A stretch of DNA of 64,000 nt from an uncultured Duganella sp. (GTDB lineage: Bacteria; Pseudomonadota; Gammaproteobacteria; Burkholderiales; Burkholderiaceae), in contig CAMLRG010000004.1 in NCBI GenBank assembly GCA_946482335.1, positions 9,331 through 73,330 of the forward strand, in the 5' to 3' direction. The position numbers and the translations under genes are program-made. This document shows, piece by piece, positions 1-9,205 of this stretch; within the stretch, counting starts at the first letter, position 1; every line of letters starts with the position of its first letter. The notes under the pieces are model-generated. The model did not search any database, was not told the origin of the DNA, and worked only from the letters and a program-made list of their open reading frames with translations.

Positions 1-1053
1 GGTGATGGTGCCGGCGGTGGCTACGCCATTTACGATGGTGGCATTGATAAGGTTACCAAGCGGGTCATAAGATTGGGCACCCGCGCCAGCGGCCGAGTTG
101 CCGCCCACCGCGCCTTCCAGGCCGGTCTTCTTCTGGGTGGTGGAACCGGAAGAATAGAAGAAGTCCAGGGTGGACTTGAAATTCTTGTTAGGACGGAACT
201 GCAGGGACGCCATGGCGCCATCGCGGTCGGTGGAGCTGGATTCGGTGTCGCCGCCGAAGCCGCCCGGGGTCACGACATCCGCGCCGTTGTATGGCAGCTT
301 GGGCGCCCAGCCGCCCCAGGAATTGAACTTCTGCGACGATACGCCGGTTTCCTTCATCTTCGAGAAGCCCAGGGCGATACCGATGGTACGGTCCGCGAAC
401 TGGTCGACGTAGGAGAAGTTGTACTTGTCGCCATCGCCCTCTTCGCCGCCCGAGCGCACGCCGATGCGTGCCTTGCGGTAGTTGGCGGCCATGGTGCGCT
501 TGCCGAAGTCCAGCGGCTGCACAGTGCGCAGGTCGATGGTCGCGGCCAGGCCGGAACCGACCAGTTGCGCATCAGGCGTCTTGTAGATCACCACGGAGCC
601 CATCAGCTCCGCCGGGAACAGGTCGAATTCCGGCGAACGTGCGTTGCCGGTGGAAGCTTGTTCGCGGCCGTTCAGCAGGGTACCGTTGAAGCTTGGGGAC
701 AGGCCGCGCACCGAGATGTCGGCGGCCTTGCCGCTCTTGGCCGAACGCTGGGCGGTCACGCCAGGCAGGCGGGAAATCGATTCGGCAACGCTGGAATCGG
801 GCAGCTTGCCCAGGTCTTCGGCGGAAATCGCTTCAACGATGGAGGTGGAATTCTTTTTGATCGAGATCGCTGCTTCGATACCGGTACGGATGCCCGACAC
901 CACCACCGATTGCATCGGCGCGTCGGCGGCAGCGGCAGCTTGTTGCGCTTGGGCAGAAGCCGACAGCATGGTCAGGAAAACGGCGCAACCTGCGGCGACC
1001 GGTTTCAGTGGGAAAGCAGCGGTATTGCCTCGCTTGCTTGCGAAGATGTTCAT
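1..1053 (-). CDS. TonB-dependent receptor, N-terminal part (cut by window edge)
   Basis: The first 351 codons of an outer-membrane TonB-dependent transporter; the rest lies beyond the left edge. The start ATG (1053-1051) follows a good GAGGGGA ribosome-binding site. A signal peptide (about residues 1-38, ending SASAQA) is followed by a TonB-box-like SVVVSG stretch and a plug domain, with motifs such as SISRLPGVTAQR, DISVRGLSPSF and a TIDLRTV segment near its end. Barrel strands then begin. The plug resembles the large Xanthomonas/Caulobacter-type receptors used for oligosaccharides. It is divergent from an amylase and a glycosidase fusion, so import of maltodextrins or related alpha-glucans across the outer membrane is the likely role. 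Substrate is inferred from context only. Confidence 0.93.
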   Translation of the reverse strand, partial: MNIFASKRGNTAAFPLKPVAAGCAVFLTMLSASAQAQQAAAAADAPMQSVVVSGIRTGIEAAISIKKNSTSIVEAISAEDLGKLPDSSVAESISRLPGVTAQRSAKSGKAADISVRGLSPSFNGTLLNGREQASTGNARSPEFDLFPAELMGSVVIYKTPDAQLVGSGLAATIDLRTVQPLDFGKRTMAANYRKARIGVRSGGEEGDGDKYNFSYVDQFADRTIGIALGFSKMKETGVSSQKFNSWGGWAPKLPYNGADVVTPGGFGGDTESSSTDRDGAMASLQFRPNKNFKSTLDFFYSSGSTTQKKTGLEGAVGGNSAAGAGAQSYDPLGNLINATIVNGVATAGTIT

Positions 1054-1165
1054 TAAATGTCCCCTCACTCATTAAACAATTTTCCCGCAACCTACACAGA
1101 CCGGTTTATTTCAACTACACGGGAATCCTTGGAAAGCGAACGCTCTTACGGACGCTCTGAGGCGG

Positions 1166-1195
1166 ATTCTGTACTAAAACTAGATTCAATGTCAA
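1166..1195 (-). promoter_or_regulatory. candidate promoter of the TonB receptor gene
   Basis: On the minus strand a perfect TTGACA (1195-1190) is followed after 18 nt by CAGAAT (1171-1166), giving a leader of roughly 100 nt before the receptor ATG. An ACTACA half-site at 1114-1119 lies within the leader and matches one arm of the palindrome found near the amylase start. The 306-nt gap between the divergent genes contains no other feature I can support. Confidence 0.45.
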
Positions 1196-1258
1196 TGAAT
1201 GACCTTCATCACAGCCATGTATTTCTGATGCCTCTCTCTGGGAAACCGGCCAGCCACG

Positions 1259-1307
1259 TTGTATTTCGGCTACAAATCGAGGCAGAATAGCGTGTAGTAG
1301 AACTACA
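1259..1307 (+). promoter_or_regulatory. candidate amylase promoter and overlapping operator
   Basis: TTGTAT (1259-1264), an 18-nt spacer and CAGAAT (1283-1288) form a plausible sigma70 promoter. Immediately downstream, 1293-1307 is a perfect inverted repeat with arms TGTAGT and ACTACA around AGA, sitting where transcription would begin. That position suits a repressor. LacI-family or similar maltose regulators are common at such loci, but none lies inside the window, so the binding protein is unknown. Confidence 0.5.
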
Positions 1308-1359
1308 TGCCATTTGCGTGTATTGTCAGGCCCATAAGACATTCCAACCGGAGACATCG

Positions 1360-3192
1360 ATGAAAAAGACTGCTTGCGCCACCCTCCTTGCCATCGCCCT
1401 GCTGCCCGCCGCGCTGCCCGCATCCGCGGCCGACGCGCGCATCCAGCACATGGAGCCGCCATTCTGGTGGGCCGGCATGCAGGACGCCCGGCTGCAACTG
1501 ATGGTGCACGCGCCGCAGGTGGCGGAGCTGGAACCGGCCATCGATTACCCGGGCGTGCGGATCGGCAGCGTGAGCCGCGTGGCCAACCGCAATTACATGT
1601 TCATCGACCTGGTGCTGGCGCCCGACGTGGCGCCGGGACGATTCGATATCCGCTTCGCCGCGCCAGGCAAGCAGGGCATGCGCTACAGCTACCAATTGCT
1701 GGCGCGCGCGCCCGGATCGGCGCAGCGCCAGGGCTTCAATTCTTCCGACGTGATTTACCAGGTCATGCCCGACCGCTTTGCCAACGGCAATCCGGCCAAC
1801 GACAACGTGCCGGGCATGCCGGACAAGGCCAGGCGCTCCGAGGGCAGCGGCCGCCATGGCGGCGACCTGGCTGGCATGACGGCGCACCTGGACTACGTGA
1901 AGGACATGGGTTTCACGCAGGTCTGGCCGACGCCACTGGTGGAGAACAACCAGGACGACTACTCCTATCACGGCTATGCAGCGACCGACCATTACAAGAT
2001 CGACGCGCGCTATGGCAGCAATGAGGACTACCGCGCTTTCGTGGCGCAGGCGCGCACGCGCGGCATCGGCGTGATCCAGGACGTGGTACTGAGCCACATC
2101 GGCAGCCGCCACTGGTGGATGAAGGACATGCCGATGCAGGATTGGCTCAGCTACGATGGCAGATTCACGCCAACCGCGCACCACCGCGTGGCCAACGTGG
2201 ACCCTTACGGCAGCAAGGAAGATGCGCGCAACTTCACCCAGGGCTGGTTCGGGCCGCACATGCCGGACATGAACCAGCGCAATCCCTTCGTGGCGAACTA
2301 CCTTATCCAGAACAACATCTGGTGGATCGAATATGCCGGCCTGTCCGGACTGCGCGTCGATACCTACGGCTACTCCGATACCGCCTTCCTCAGCGAGTGG
2401 TCGAAGCGGGTGCGCGCTGAGTATCCGAACCTGAACATGGTGGGCGAGGAGTGGAGCATGTACGTTCCGATCGTGGCGCGCTGGCAGTCGCTCAATGCGC
2501 CGAGCATGATGGATTTCCCGCTGAACGACGTGCTGCGCAAGGCGCTGGGCGACACCGACGGCACGCACCGCCTGTACGACGTGTACGAAACGCTGGCGCA
2601 GGATTACCTCTACCCCAACCCGTCCAACCTCGTCCTGTTCGAGGGCAACCATGACGTCTCGCGCAGCTTCAGCGTGGTCAATAGCGATCCCGCCATGCTG
2701 CGCATGCTGCTCGCCTTTACGCTGACGGCGCCGCGCATCCCGCAGTTCTACTACGGCACCGAAGTGCTGATGCCGAGCACCGTCAAAGGCCGCGACGACC
2801 CGTCCTACCGCCACGATATGCCGGGCGGCTGGGCCGGCGATAAGGTGAACGCCTTCACCGGCGAAGGTCTGGGCAAGGAGCAGCGCGAGATGCAAGCCTT
2901 CGTGAAGAAACTCGCCAACTGGCGCAAGACGGCCAGCGCGGTCCAGCATGGGAAGATGATGCAGTACGGGCCGGAGCAGGACACCTACGTCTATTTCCGT
3001 TACGACGGCAAGCAAAAGGTGATGGTGGCGCTGAACAAGAACAGCAAGGATGTGACGCTCGACGCCGGCCGCTTCCGCGAAATGCTGGCCGGCATGCGCA
3101 GCGGCACCGACGTGATCACGGGCCGCAGCATCCCGCTCACGGACAAATTCACCCTGCCCGCCCGTTCCGTGCTCGTGATGGAGGTGCAGTGA
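1360..3192 (+). CDS. GH13 alpha-amylase family enzyme, neopullulanase/cyclomaltodextrinase type
   Basis: A 610-residue glycoside hydrolase family 13 protein that should cut alpha-1,4 (and possibly alpha-1,6) linkages in maltodextrins or cyclodextrins. The ATG at 1360 follows GGAG by 6 nt and starts a classical signal peptide (MKKTACATLLAIALL..., cleaved near ASA-ADA), so it acts in the periplasm. An N-terminal beta domain (about 25-125) precedes the catalytic barrel. The four GH13 motifs are visible: DVVLSHIG (about 245, Ser replacing the usual Asn before His), GLRVDTYG (about 330, nucleophile Asp), VGEEW (about 361, acid Glu) and EGNHDVS (about 428). A C-terminal beta domain follows. Length and the HWWMKDMP segment resemble SusA-like neopullulanases. 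The stop overlaps the next start by 1 nt. Confidence 0.93.
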   Translation: MKKTACATLLAIALLPAALPASAADARIQHMEPPFWWAGMQDARLQLMVHAPQVAELEPAIDYPGVRIGSVSRVANRNYMFIDLVLAPDVAPGRFDIRFAAPGKQGMRYSYQLLARAPGSAQRQGFNSSDVIYQVMPDRFANGNPANDNVPGMPDKARRSEGSGRHGGDLAGMTAHLDYVKDMGFTQVWPTPLVENNQDDYSYHGYAATDHYKIDARYGSNEDYRAFVAQARTRGIGVIQDVVLSHIGSRHWWMKDMPMQDWLSYDGRFTPTAHHRVANVDPYGSKEDARNFTQGWFGPHMPDMNQRNPFVANYLIQNNIWWIEYAGLSGLRVDTYGYSDTAFLSEWSKRVRAEYPNLNMVGEEWSMYVPIVARWQSLNAPSMMDFPLNDVLRKALGDTDGTHRLYDVYETLAQDYLYPNPSNLVLFEGNHDVSRSFSVVNSDPAMLRMLLAFTLTAPRIPQFYYGTEVLMPSTVKGRDDPSYRHDMPGGWAGDKVNAFTGEGLGKEQREMQAFVKKLANWRKTASAVQHGKMMQYGPEQDTYVYFRYDGKQKVMVALNKNSKDVTLDAGRFREMLAGMRSGTDVITGRSIPLTDKFTLPARSVLVMEVQ

Positions 3193-6100
3193 TGCCGCGC
3201 CCGATCCTTGCCGCACTGCGCCTGCCGCGCGCGGCGCCGGCCGCCAGTCTCGCTGCGGCGTTCGCGGCGCTGGCGTGCGGGCCGGCGCTGGCCAACTCCA
3301 GCGTCGAGCTGCCTTTCGGCGCCTACAAGGCGGCCTTCGCCACGCCCGATGCGCAGGCCGCGCTGCGCAGCTACACGCAATCCACCACCATGCCGCTGCG
3401 CGACAAGGCGCCGCAATCGCTCACCTACGTGGAACATGCGGGCCAGCCAAAGGTCCGCAGCGGCAACCTGGCTTTCGACGCCCTGTTCGCCCTGGCGGTC
3501 ACGGAAATGAAACAGGATTCCGTGCAAGCGATCCGCGACGGCAGTTACAACGGCGGCCAGCCGATCGCCTGCGAATGCTTTGAGACTGGCGAGAAATGGC
3601 ATTACGTATGGACGCGCGACTTGTCCTACGCGGCCCATCTCGGCCTGGCCATGCTCGACCCGCAGCGTACGCGCAATTCCTTGCAGTTCAAGCTCTCCGG
3701 CTACCGCAACGGCAAGCCGGCGCTGGCCGCCGGCAGCGACGACGGCCTGCAGATCGTGCAGGACACCGGCAGCGGCGGCAGCTGGCCGGTCAGCACCGAC
3801 CGCGTGAGCTGGGCCTTTGGCGCCGATCAGACATTGAAGTCGCTTTCCGCCGAAGAGCGCGCAAAGTTCGCACCCATCGCGCTGCAAGCCCTGCACAACA
3901 CGATCGAGAACGACCGCGTTGCCGCTTACGATGCTGCGACGGGCTTGTACAACGGCGAGCAATCCTTCCTCGACTGGCGCGAGCAATCGTATGCCGCGTG
4001 GGTTCCCAACGACCTGTCCAGCATGGCGACGTCGAAAGCGCTGTCCACCAACGTCGCGCATTACAAGGCATTGACGCTGGCGTCCGACCTGGCGCGGCAG
4101 GCAGGCGATGCCGAGCTTGCGCTGCGCTATACGCGCTGGGCGGCGGATCTCAAGATCGCCATCAATGACCGGCTGTGGCTCAAGGATGCGGGCATGTACA
4201 GCAGCCTGACGGCTGGCCATTTCGATGGCGCCGCCATGCACAAGTTCGACTGGCTTGGACAGTCGCTCGCCATCATCACCGGGGTCGCCGATGCCGTGCA
4301 GGCGCAGTCGATCCTGGCGCACTATCCCCACGGCCCGCTTGGCGCTCCGGTGATCTGGCCGCAGCAGCCGGGCGTGCCGGTGTACCACAACCGCGCCCTG
4401 TGGCCTTTCGTCACGGCTTACGGCCTGCGGGCGGCGGCGCAGTTCGGCAACGTGGCGGTGGCCGATGCCGCTTACGCCAGCTTGCTGCAGGGTGCCGCGC
4501 TCAACTTGTCGAATATGGAGAACATGGAATGGCGGAGCGGCGATCCCTCCGCGCCCGCCATCAATTCGCGCCGGCAGCTGTGGTCGGTGGGCGGTTTCCT
4601 GGGCATGGTGGTGCAGCAGGTATTCGGCATCGGCGTGGATGCGGAACGCTTGCACGTCAATCCCTTTATCACGTCGCGCCTGCGGCGCGAGTGGTTCACC
4701 GGCAGCGACGCGATCGAACTCTCCGGGCTGACGCTGCATGGCAAACGCCTGCATCTGAAGATCAAACTGCCGCCGGCCGTGGCGCTGGAAGGCTACTACA
4801 TGCCGGTGGCGGGAAAGCTGAACGGCAAGGATGCGCGCGGCCCCATCGCCTGGAATGAGCTGGGCGAGGACAACTTGATCGAAGTGGAAATGGGACCGCT
4901 GGTGCCGGGGCGGCGGCAAATCGCCTTCGCCGGCGACGAAGCCGCGTCGACCGCACCGCCCGAGCCATCCGTCCAGGCCGTCGCGCGCGGCAGCGGCGAC
5001 ACCCGCGGCGCGGCGACGATGCTGCGCATCATTGCCGGAGCGGGCACGCTGGATGGCGCGCGGTACAACCTGTACCGCAACGGCCAGCTCATCGCGCGCA
5101 ATATCGCCGCTGGCGACTGGACCGGCCGCATCGCAGCTCCACGGCCCGCGTCTGCGGCATGCTACGCGGTGGAAGCGGTCTATCCGGCCACGGGCGCGCG
5201 CAGCCACCACTCGCAGCCGGTCTGCCCCGGCGCCACCGATGGCGGGACAACGCCGGCCGACAGCCTGACCGCCCTGAAGGACGGCCGTTATCGCGTGCAA
5301 CTGCGCTACAACAACCACGCCCACCAGATCAACCTCGGCATCACCAACGCCGTGCAAGTCCTGCGCCTGCGCGACAAGCATGGCGCGGTGGCGGCGGAAG
5401 GCGTGATCCAGATGCCGCACAACGCCCCCGCCAACGGCCCCGCATGGTCCACGCCCTTGACGGCCACGCTGAAGCAAGGCAGCTACAAGCTCGAGCTGCA
5501 AGCCTTCTACAACATGAGCAGCCTGCAAAGCAACGCCAGCTACGCCGATGCCGGCGGCGCCGGCGGACCACGCAACCATGCCGAGGTGCTGGGCGCCCGC
5601 CTGCTGCCGGCACCGGCACCGGAACAAGCGCCCCGTCACGGCACGCTGCAACTGGTAGAAAGGTTCAAGTCCCCGCAACTGGGCAACGAACGCACGCTGC
5701 GCATCTACCTGCCTCCCAGCTACGGAAGCGACACCAGGCGCCGCTACCCCGTCCTGTACATGCACGACGGCCAGAACCTGTTCGATGCGCGCACCGCCAG
5801 CTACGGCACCGAATGGAATATCGACGAAGTGGCCGACCGCCTGGTGCGCCAAGGCGATATGGAAGAAGTGATCGTGGTCGGCATCGACAATACCAGCGAC
5901 CGCATCGCCGAATACACGCCCTGCTGCGATCCCAAGCACGGCGGAGGAAAGCTGAACGCTTATGCTGACTTCGTGGCGAAAACGGTCAAGCCCTGGATCG
6001 ACCGGCAATACCGCACCAAGCCGGGCCGGCAGCACACGGCCGTGATGGGCTCGTCGCTGGGCGGCCTGGCATCGCTCGGCATCGCGCAGCGCTATCCGCA

Positions 6101-6389
6101 AGTATTTTCGATGGCGGGCGCCGTCTCCAGCTCCTTCTGGTGGAACCAGCAGGACGCGCTCAAGCATCCGCCGAAGCGGATGCCGGTCAAGTTCTATATT
6201 GATGCGGGGACCGTGTACGACGGCCTGGAAGACAGCGAAGCATTCCGCCAGGCCTTGGTGAAGAAAGGCTACCGCGAAGGCCGCGACTTGCGGTTCCTGG
6301 CCGACGAAGGCGGACGCCACCACGAGCAATCGTGGGCCGGCCGCGTGCACGTCCCCCTGACCTGGTTCTTCGGCAGGACTAAGCCCTAA
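3192..6389 (+). CDS. six-hairpin glycosidase-like / Fes-type esterase fusion protein
   Basis: A 1065-residue secreted protein. The ATG at 3192 overlaps the amylase stop (TGATG); a GTG lies one codon earlier. After a signal peptide (to about residue 35) comes an alpha-helical (alpha/alpha)6 glycosidase-like domain (about 40-560, with WHYVWTRDLSYAAHLGLA and NMENMEWRSGDPSAPAINSR). Next are an Fn3-like beta segment (about 595-680) and a beta domain that could bind carbohydrate (about 690-800). The C-terminus (about 825-1065) is an alpha/beta-hydrolase esterase of the enterobactin-esterase/esterase-D type, with RTLRIYLPPSYG, YMHDGQNLFD, nucleophile elbow GSSLGG (Ser about 954) and a final HHEQSW histidine. 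It may trim and de-esterify glucan fragments beside the amylase and receptor. The exact glycoside hydrolase family is uncertain. Confidence 0.85.
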   Translation: MPRPILAALRLPRAAPAASLAAAFAALACGPALANSSVELPFGAYKAAFATPDAQAALRSYTQSTTMPLRDKAPQSLTYVEHAGQPKVRSGNLAFDALFALAVTEMKQDSVQAIRDGSYNGGQPIACECFETGEKWHYVWTRDLSYAAHLGLAMLDPQRTRNSLQFKLSGYRNGKPALAAGSDDGLQIVQDTGSGGSWPVSTDRVSWAFGADQTLKSLSAEERAKFAPIALQALHNTIENDRVAAYDAATGLYNGEQSFLDWREQSYAAWVPNDLSSMATSKALSTNVAHYKALTLASDLARQAGDAELALRYTRWAADLKIAINDRLWLKDAGMYSSLTAGHFDGAAMHKFDWLGQSLAIITGVADAVQAQSILAHYPHGPLGAPVIWPQQPGVPVYHNRALWPFVTAYGLRAAAQFGNVAVADAAYASLLQGAALNLSNMENMEWRSGDPSAPAINSRRQLWSVGGFLGMVVQQVFGIGVDAERLHVNPFITSRLRREWFTGSDAIELSGLTLHGKRLHLKIKLPPAVALEGYYMPVAGKLNGKDARGPIAWNELGEDNLIEVEMGPLVPGRRQIAFAGDEAASTAPPEPSVQAVARGSGDTRGAATMLRIIAGAGTLDGARYNLYRNGQLIARNIAAGDWTGRIAAPRPASAACYAVEAVYPATGARSHHSQPVCPGATDGGTTPADSLTALKDGRYRVQLRYNNHAHQINLGITNAVQVLRLRDKHGAVAAEGVIQMPHNAPANGPAWSTPLTATLKQGSYKLELQAFYNMSSLQSNASYADAGGAGGPRNHAEVLGARLLPAPAPEQAPRHGTLQLVERFKSPQLGNERTLRIYLPPSYGSDTRRRYPVLYMHDGQNLFDARTASYGTEWNIDEVADRLVRQGDMEEVIVVGIDNTSDRIAEYTPCCDPKHGGGKLNAYADFVAKTVKPWIDRQYRTKPGRQHTAVMGSSLGGLASLGIAQRYPQVFSMAGAVSSSFWWNQQDALKHPPKRMPVKFYIDAGTVYDGLEDSEAFRQALVKKGYREGRDLRFLADEGGRHHEQSWAGRVHVPLTWFFGRTKP

Positions 6390-6407
6390 GCTAGCCCTAC
6401 GCGAGCC

Positions 6408-8039
6408 CTAAGCCGGCACGGTCCGCAAGCCCCGGCTGGCGGACAGTTTCACGCGCGCGCCGCCCACCGGCTCGTGCACCTTGAAGACGGAAACCGCCTC
6501 CGCCAAGCTGGCCGCCTGCTGCTGCAAAGCCTCGGCGGCGGCCGCCGCCTCTTCCACCAGTGCGGCATTTTGCTGCGTCACGCTGTCCATCTGGCTGATG
6601 GCATCGCTGATCTGTTCAATGCCTTCGCTTTGCTCACCGGTCGCCACCGCGATTTCACCGATGATCGCGGTAACGCGCCCGACGCTGCTGACCACTTCCT
6701 CCATGGTCACGCCGGCCTCGCCCACCAGCCGGCTGCCAGCCTCCACGCGCTCCACCGAATCGCCGATCAGCTCCTTGATCTCTTTGGCCGCCGCGGCCGA
6801 ACGGTGGGCCAGGTTGCGCACCTCGCCCGCCACCACCGCGAAGCCGCGCCCCTGCTCGCCCGCGCGCGCCGCTTCCACCGCCGCGTTCAGCGCCAGGATA
6901 TTGGTCTGGAAAGCGATACCGTCGATCACGCCGATGATGTCGACGATCTTGCGCGACGATTCATTGATCGCGCCCATCGTTTGCACCACCTCCGACACGG
7001 TGGCGCCGCCGCGCACCGCCACGTTCGATGCTTCATCGGCCAGCCTGCGCGCCTGCGTCGCGTTCTCATTGTTCTGCCGCACGGTGCTGGTCAGCTCCGT
7101 CATGGACGACGCGGTTTCTTCCAATGAACTGGCTTGCTGCTCGGTGCGGGTCGACAGATCCATGCTGCCGTGCGCCACTTCGCTGGAAGCACTGGCGATG
7201 GTTTCCGTCCCGGCGCGCACGCGCTGTACGATGTCGGACAGGTTCCCGCTCATCTGCTTCAGGGCTTGCAGCAGCTCGCCCACTTCATCGGTCGTCCGCA
7301 CTTCCACGTCATAGCGCAGGTCGCCGGCCGCCACTGTCTTGGCGATATCGATCGCCTGGTCCAGCGGGCGCGTGATGCCCTTGACGATCCACCAGACGAT
7401 CGCGGTACCGACCACCGCCGTCACGAGCAAGGTGATCAGCAGCTTGATGTTGGCCGAACGGTTGGCCGCCTCCGCCGCTGCCACCGATTCCGCCGCGTTC
7501 TTTTTCGATTGCGCGTCGATGAATTCGACGATCTCGTCGATCTTCTTGGTGGGTGGACGGTCCATGCCCTGCACTGCCTTGTCGAGGATCTTGTAGCTGT
7601 CCGGGTTGGCCGGGTCGAATTCCTTGAGTGCTGCCATATAGTTCTTGCCCAGCGCCTCATGCATCCGGATCGCTTCCTCCACCAGCGGCGTTTGCAGGTT
7701 CAGTTTCCCCAGCATGCCCGCCAGTTTTTGCAGCTCCGCATTGGTCACCTGTGCGCTCTTGGCAAACGCTTTCGAGTATTTCTCCAGTTGGGCCGGATCA
7801 TGGCCGCGCACCAGGATGTTCTTCCACTCCTGCACCTGGATCTTGAATTCGACTTGCGCCCCGCGGGCGGTGTCGAGCGCCTGCGTCAAATCCACCGAAC
7901 GCGCCATGCTTTGCGCATTGCCTGACTTGATGAAACCGATGGCGCTCCAGCCCTGGTAACCAACAGTCAATAGCGCCAGCAGAAAAAATGCGCCTAGCAG
8001 GGCCAGGCGCACGCCGATTTTAAGATTGCCGAAACTCAT
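6408..8039 (-). CDS. methyl-accepting chemotaxis protein
   Basis: A 543-residue chemoreceptor. TM1 (about 12-32) and TM2 (about 193-213) bracket a helical periplasmic ligand domain of the four-helix-bundle type. A HAMP domain (about 215-268, [20 protein letters not shown]) leads to the cytoplasmic signalling bundle with the invariant hairpin [20 protein letters not shown] (about 378). It should relay ligand binding to CheA/CheW. It lacks the C-terminal xWxxF tether for CheR that the receptor at 59.9-61.7 kb has. The ATG follows GGGGGAAC. It is convergent with the fusion gene, separated by 18 nt that hold three near-copies of AGCCCTAAGC. Confidence 0.96.
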   Translation of the reverse strand: MSFGNLKIGVRLALLGAFFLLALLTVGYQGWSAIGFIKSGNAQSMARSVDLTQALDTARGAQVEFKIQVQEWKNILVRGHDPAQLEKYSKAFAKSAQVTNAELQKLAGMLGKLNLQTPLVEEAIRMHEALGKNYMAALKEFDPANPDSYKILDKAVQGMDRPPTKKIDEIVEFIDAQSKKNAAESVAAAEAANRSANIKLLITLLVTAVVGTAIVWWIVKGITRPLDQAIDIAKTVAAGDLRYDVEVRTTDEVGELLQALKQMSGNLSDIVQRVRAGTETIASASSEVAHGSMDLSTRTEQQASSLEETASSMTELTSTVRQNNENATQARRLADEASNVAVRGGATVSEVVQTMGAINESSRKIVDIIGVIDGIAFQTNILALNAAVEAARAGEQGRGFAVVAGEVRNLAHRSAAAAKEIKELIGDSVERVEAGSRLVGEAGVTMEEVVSSVGRVTAIIGEIAVATGEQSEGIEQISDAISQMDSVTQQNAALVEEAAAAAEALQQQAASLAEAVSVFKVHEPVGGARVKLSASRGLRTVPA

Positions 8040-8135
8040 GATAAGTTCCCCCGTCCAAAGGAAATGCTTCTAATCTGCAACCCTTATCTTGCGCCTCAAC
8101 AAGTCAAAAGCCAAGAGTCCTGCACTGGCAGCGGA

Positions 8136-8645
8136 CTATGTGTGGCGTGGGGGAAACTCGATGCGGTAAAGGTCCGTTTCCTTTTCGGTATCGAGCCGCT
8201 CGACGTAGTGCATGCCGAGCTTTTTCAGCAGTTCCGAAGAAGCAATATTACCTGGGGAAACAATGCCCAGCAGACGTGGCAGGCCGATCACATCGCGGCC
8301 ATATGCCATCGCGGCCGACGCCGCTTCCCAGGCATAACCCTGCTCCCAGTAAGCAGGCAGGTAGGCATAGCCTATATCGGTATCGGGCAAGGTGTCGCGC
8401 TTGATCAAGCCGCACATGCCGATGCACGCGCCATCCGCCTTGCGCGTGACCATCCACAGCGAGTAACCGAGCTCGGCCTGCATCGCGACCGGGCCGGCCA
8501 GCAAGGCCGCGCGCGCGCCTTCCATATCGCGCACGCCTTTGTCGCCAATGTTCTGGAGAAAGGAAGGTTCGTTCACGAGGCGCAGGTAGAACGAGGCATC
8601 ATCAACGGTGAGGGGACGCAGGGTCAGTCGTTTGGTTTCGATCAT
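8136..8645 (-). CDS. GNAT family N-acetyltransferase (RimJ/RimL-like)
   Basis: A 169-residue acetyltransferase, probably using acetyl-CoA to modify an N-terminal or small-molecule amine; the substrate cannot be read from sequence. The opening MIETKRLTLRPLTVDDA and the later GIVSPGNIASSELLKKLGM are typical of the RimJ/RimL group, with the acetyl-CoA loop around YWEQGYAWEAA. The ATG at 8645 overlaps the stop of the upstream GNAT gene as ATGA, favouring it over a TTG four codons upstream. The two GNATs and codA form one minus-strand operon. Confidence 0.88.
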   Translation of the reverse strand: MIETKRLTLRPLTVDDASFYLRLVNEPSFLQNIGDKGVRDMEGARAALLAGPVAMQAELGYSLWMVTRKADGACIGMCGLIKRDTLPDTDIGYAYLPAYWEQGYAWEAASAAMAYGRDVIGLPRLLGIVSPGNIASSELLKKLGMHYVERLDTEKETDLYRIEFPPRHT

Positions 8646-9205
8646 TGCTCCGGCCAATCGTTAGGGTCGGCCAGGAACTTGTACATCACATACACGTCGA
8701 CAAAACCGAGCTGCTGGTGGCGATAGGCGCGCGGCAGCGTGCCTATGACAGAAAAGCCGAGCCGCTTCCACAGCAGCACGGCCGACACATTGGTGCTTAC
8801 TACGTAATTGAATTGCATGGCCAGGTAGCCATCGCGCCGCGCCTGTTCCAGGCAATGGCGGCCCAGCATCTTGCCGATGCCCACACCTTGCGCGGCGGGA
8901 CTGACCATGAAGGAAGCATTCGCGACATGCGAACCGCGGTCCAGCTGGTTGGGCAGCAGGCGGTACATGCCAAGCAGGCGGCCGGTGTTCAGCACCGCCA
9001 CCCAGGTTTTGATGCCGCGCCCGAACCAATAGGCGTGGCAATCGTCGCGGCTGGTGTCCGCGGCGAAGTAATAGGTGTCACCGCTGGCAATCAACTCCTG
9101 GAAAATCGTCCACATGGAGTCGAAATCGGCCTCGGTGGCTGGGCGGATGCCAATGTCGTTCAAAGCTGCTCCCAACGGCAGGAATGATGCTGGATTGTCA
9201 TGCAT
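8642..9205 (-). CDS. GNAT family N-acetyltransferase
   Basis: A 187-residue acetyltransferase. GIRPATEADFDSMWTIFQEL opens the domain. The acetyl-CoA binding segment is AAQGVGIGKMLGRHCLEQAR (about 115-135), a good Q/R-x-x-G-x-G/A match, and NVSAVLLWKRLGFSVIGTLP is the usual beta6-beta7 region, suggesting close relatives of phosphinothricin or small-molecule acetyltransferases. The chosen ATG (9205) overlaps the end of codA by 8 nt and has GGAAA immediately upstream. It is the middle gene of a codA-GNAT-GNAT operon. Substrate unknown. Confidence 0.87.
   Translation of the reverse strand: MHDNPASFLPLGAALNDIGIRPATEADFDSMWTIFQELIASGDTYYFAADTSRDDCHAYWFGRGIKTWVAVLNTGRLLGMYRLLPNQLDRGSHVANASFMVSPAAQGVGIGKMLGRHCLEQARRDGYLAMQFNYVVSTNVSAVLLWKRLGFSVIGTLPRAYRHQQLGFVDVYVMYKFLADPNDWPEQ

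Noticed and set aside
1303..3216. A 637-codon minus-strand open frame opposite the GH13 gene.
   Set aside because: Shadow frame; the plus strand has all four GH13 motifs and a signal peptide.
3000..6350. A 1116-codon open frame on the minus strand opposite the glycosidase-esterase fusion.
   Set aside because: It is a high-GC shadow of a gene with clear domains; its translation is low-complexity and lacks motifs or a ribosome-binding site.
8040..8135. A flagellar sigma (FliA) promoter before the chemoreceptor gene.
   Set aside because: A loose GCAAGATAA match exists, but there is no partner TAAAG-type element at the right distance.
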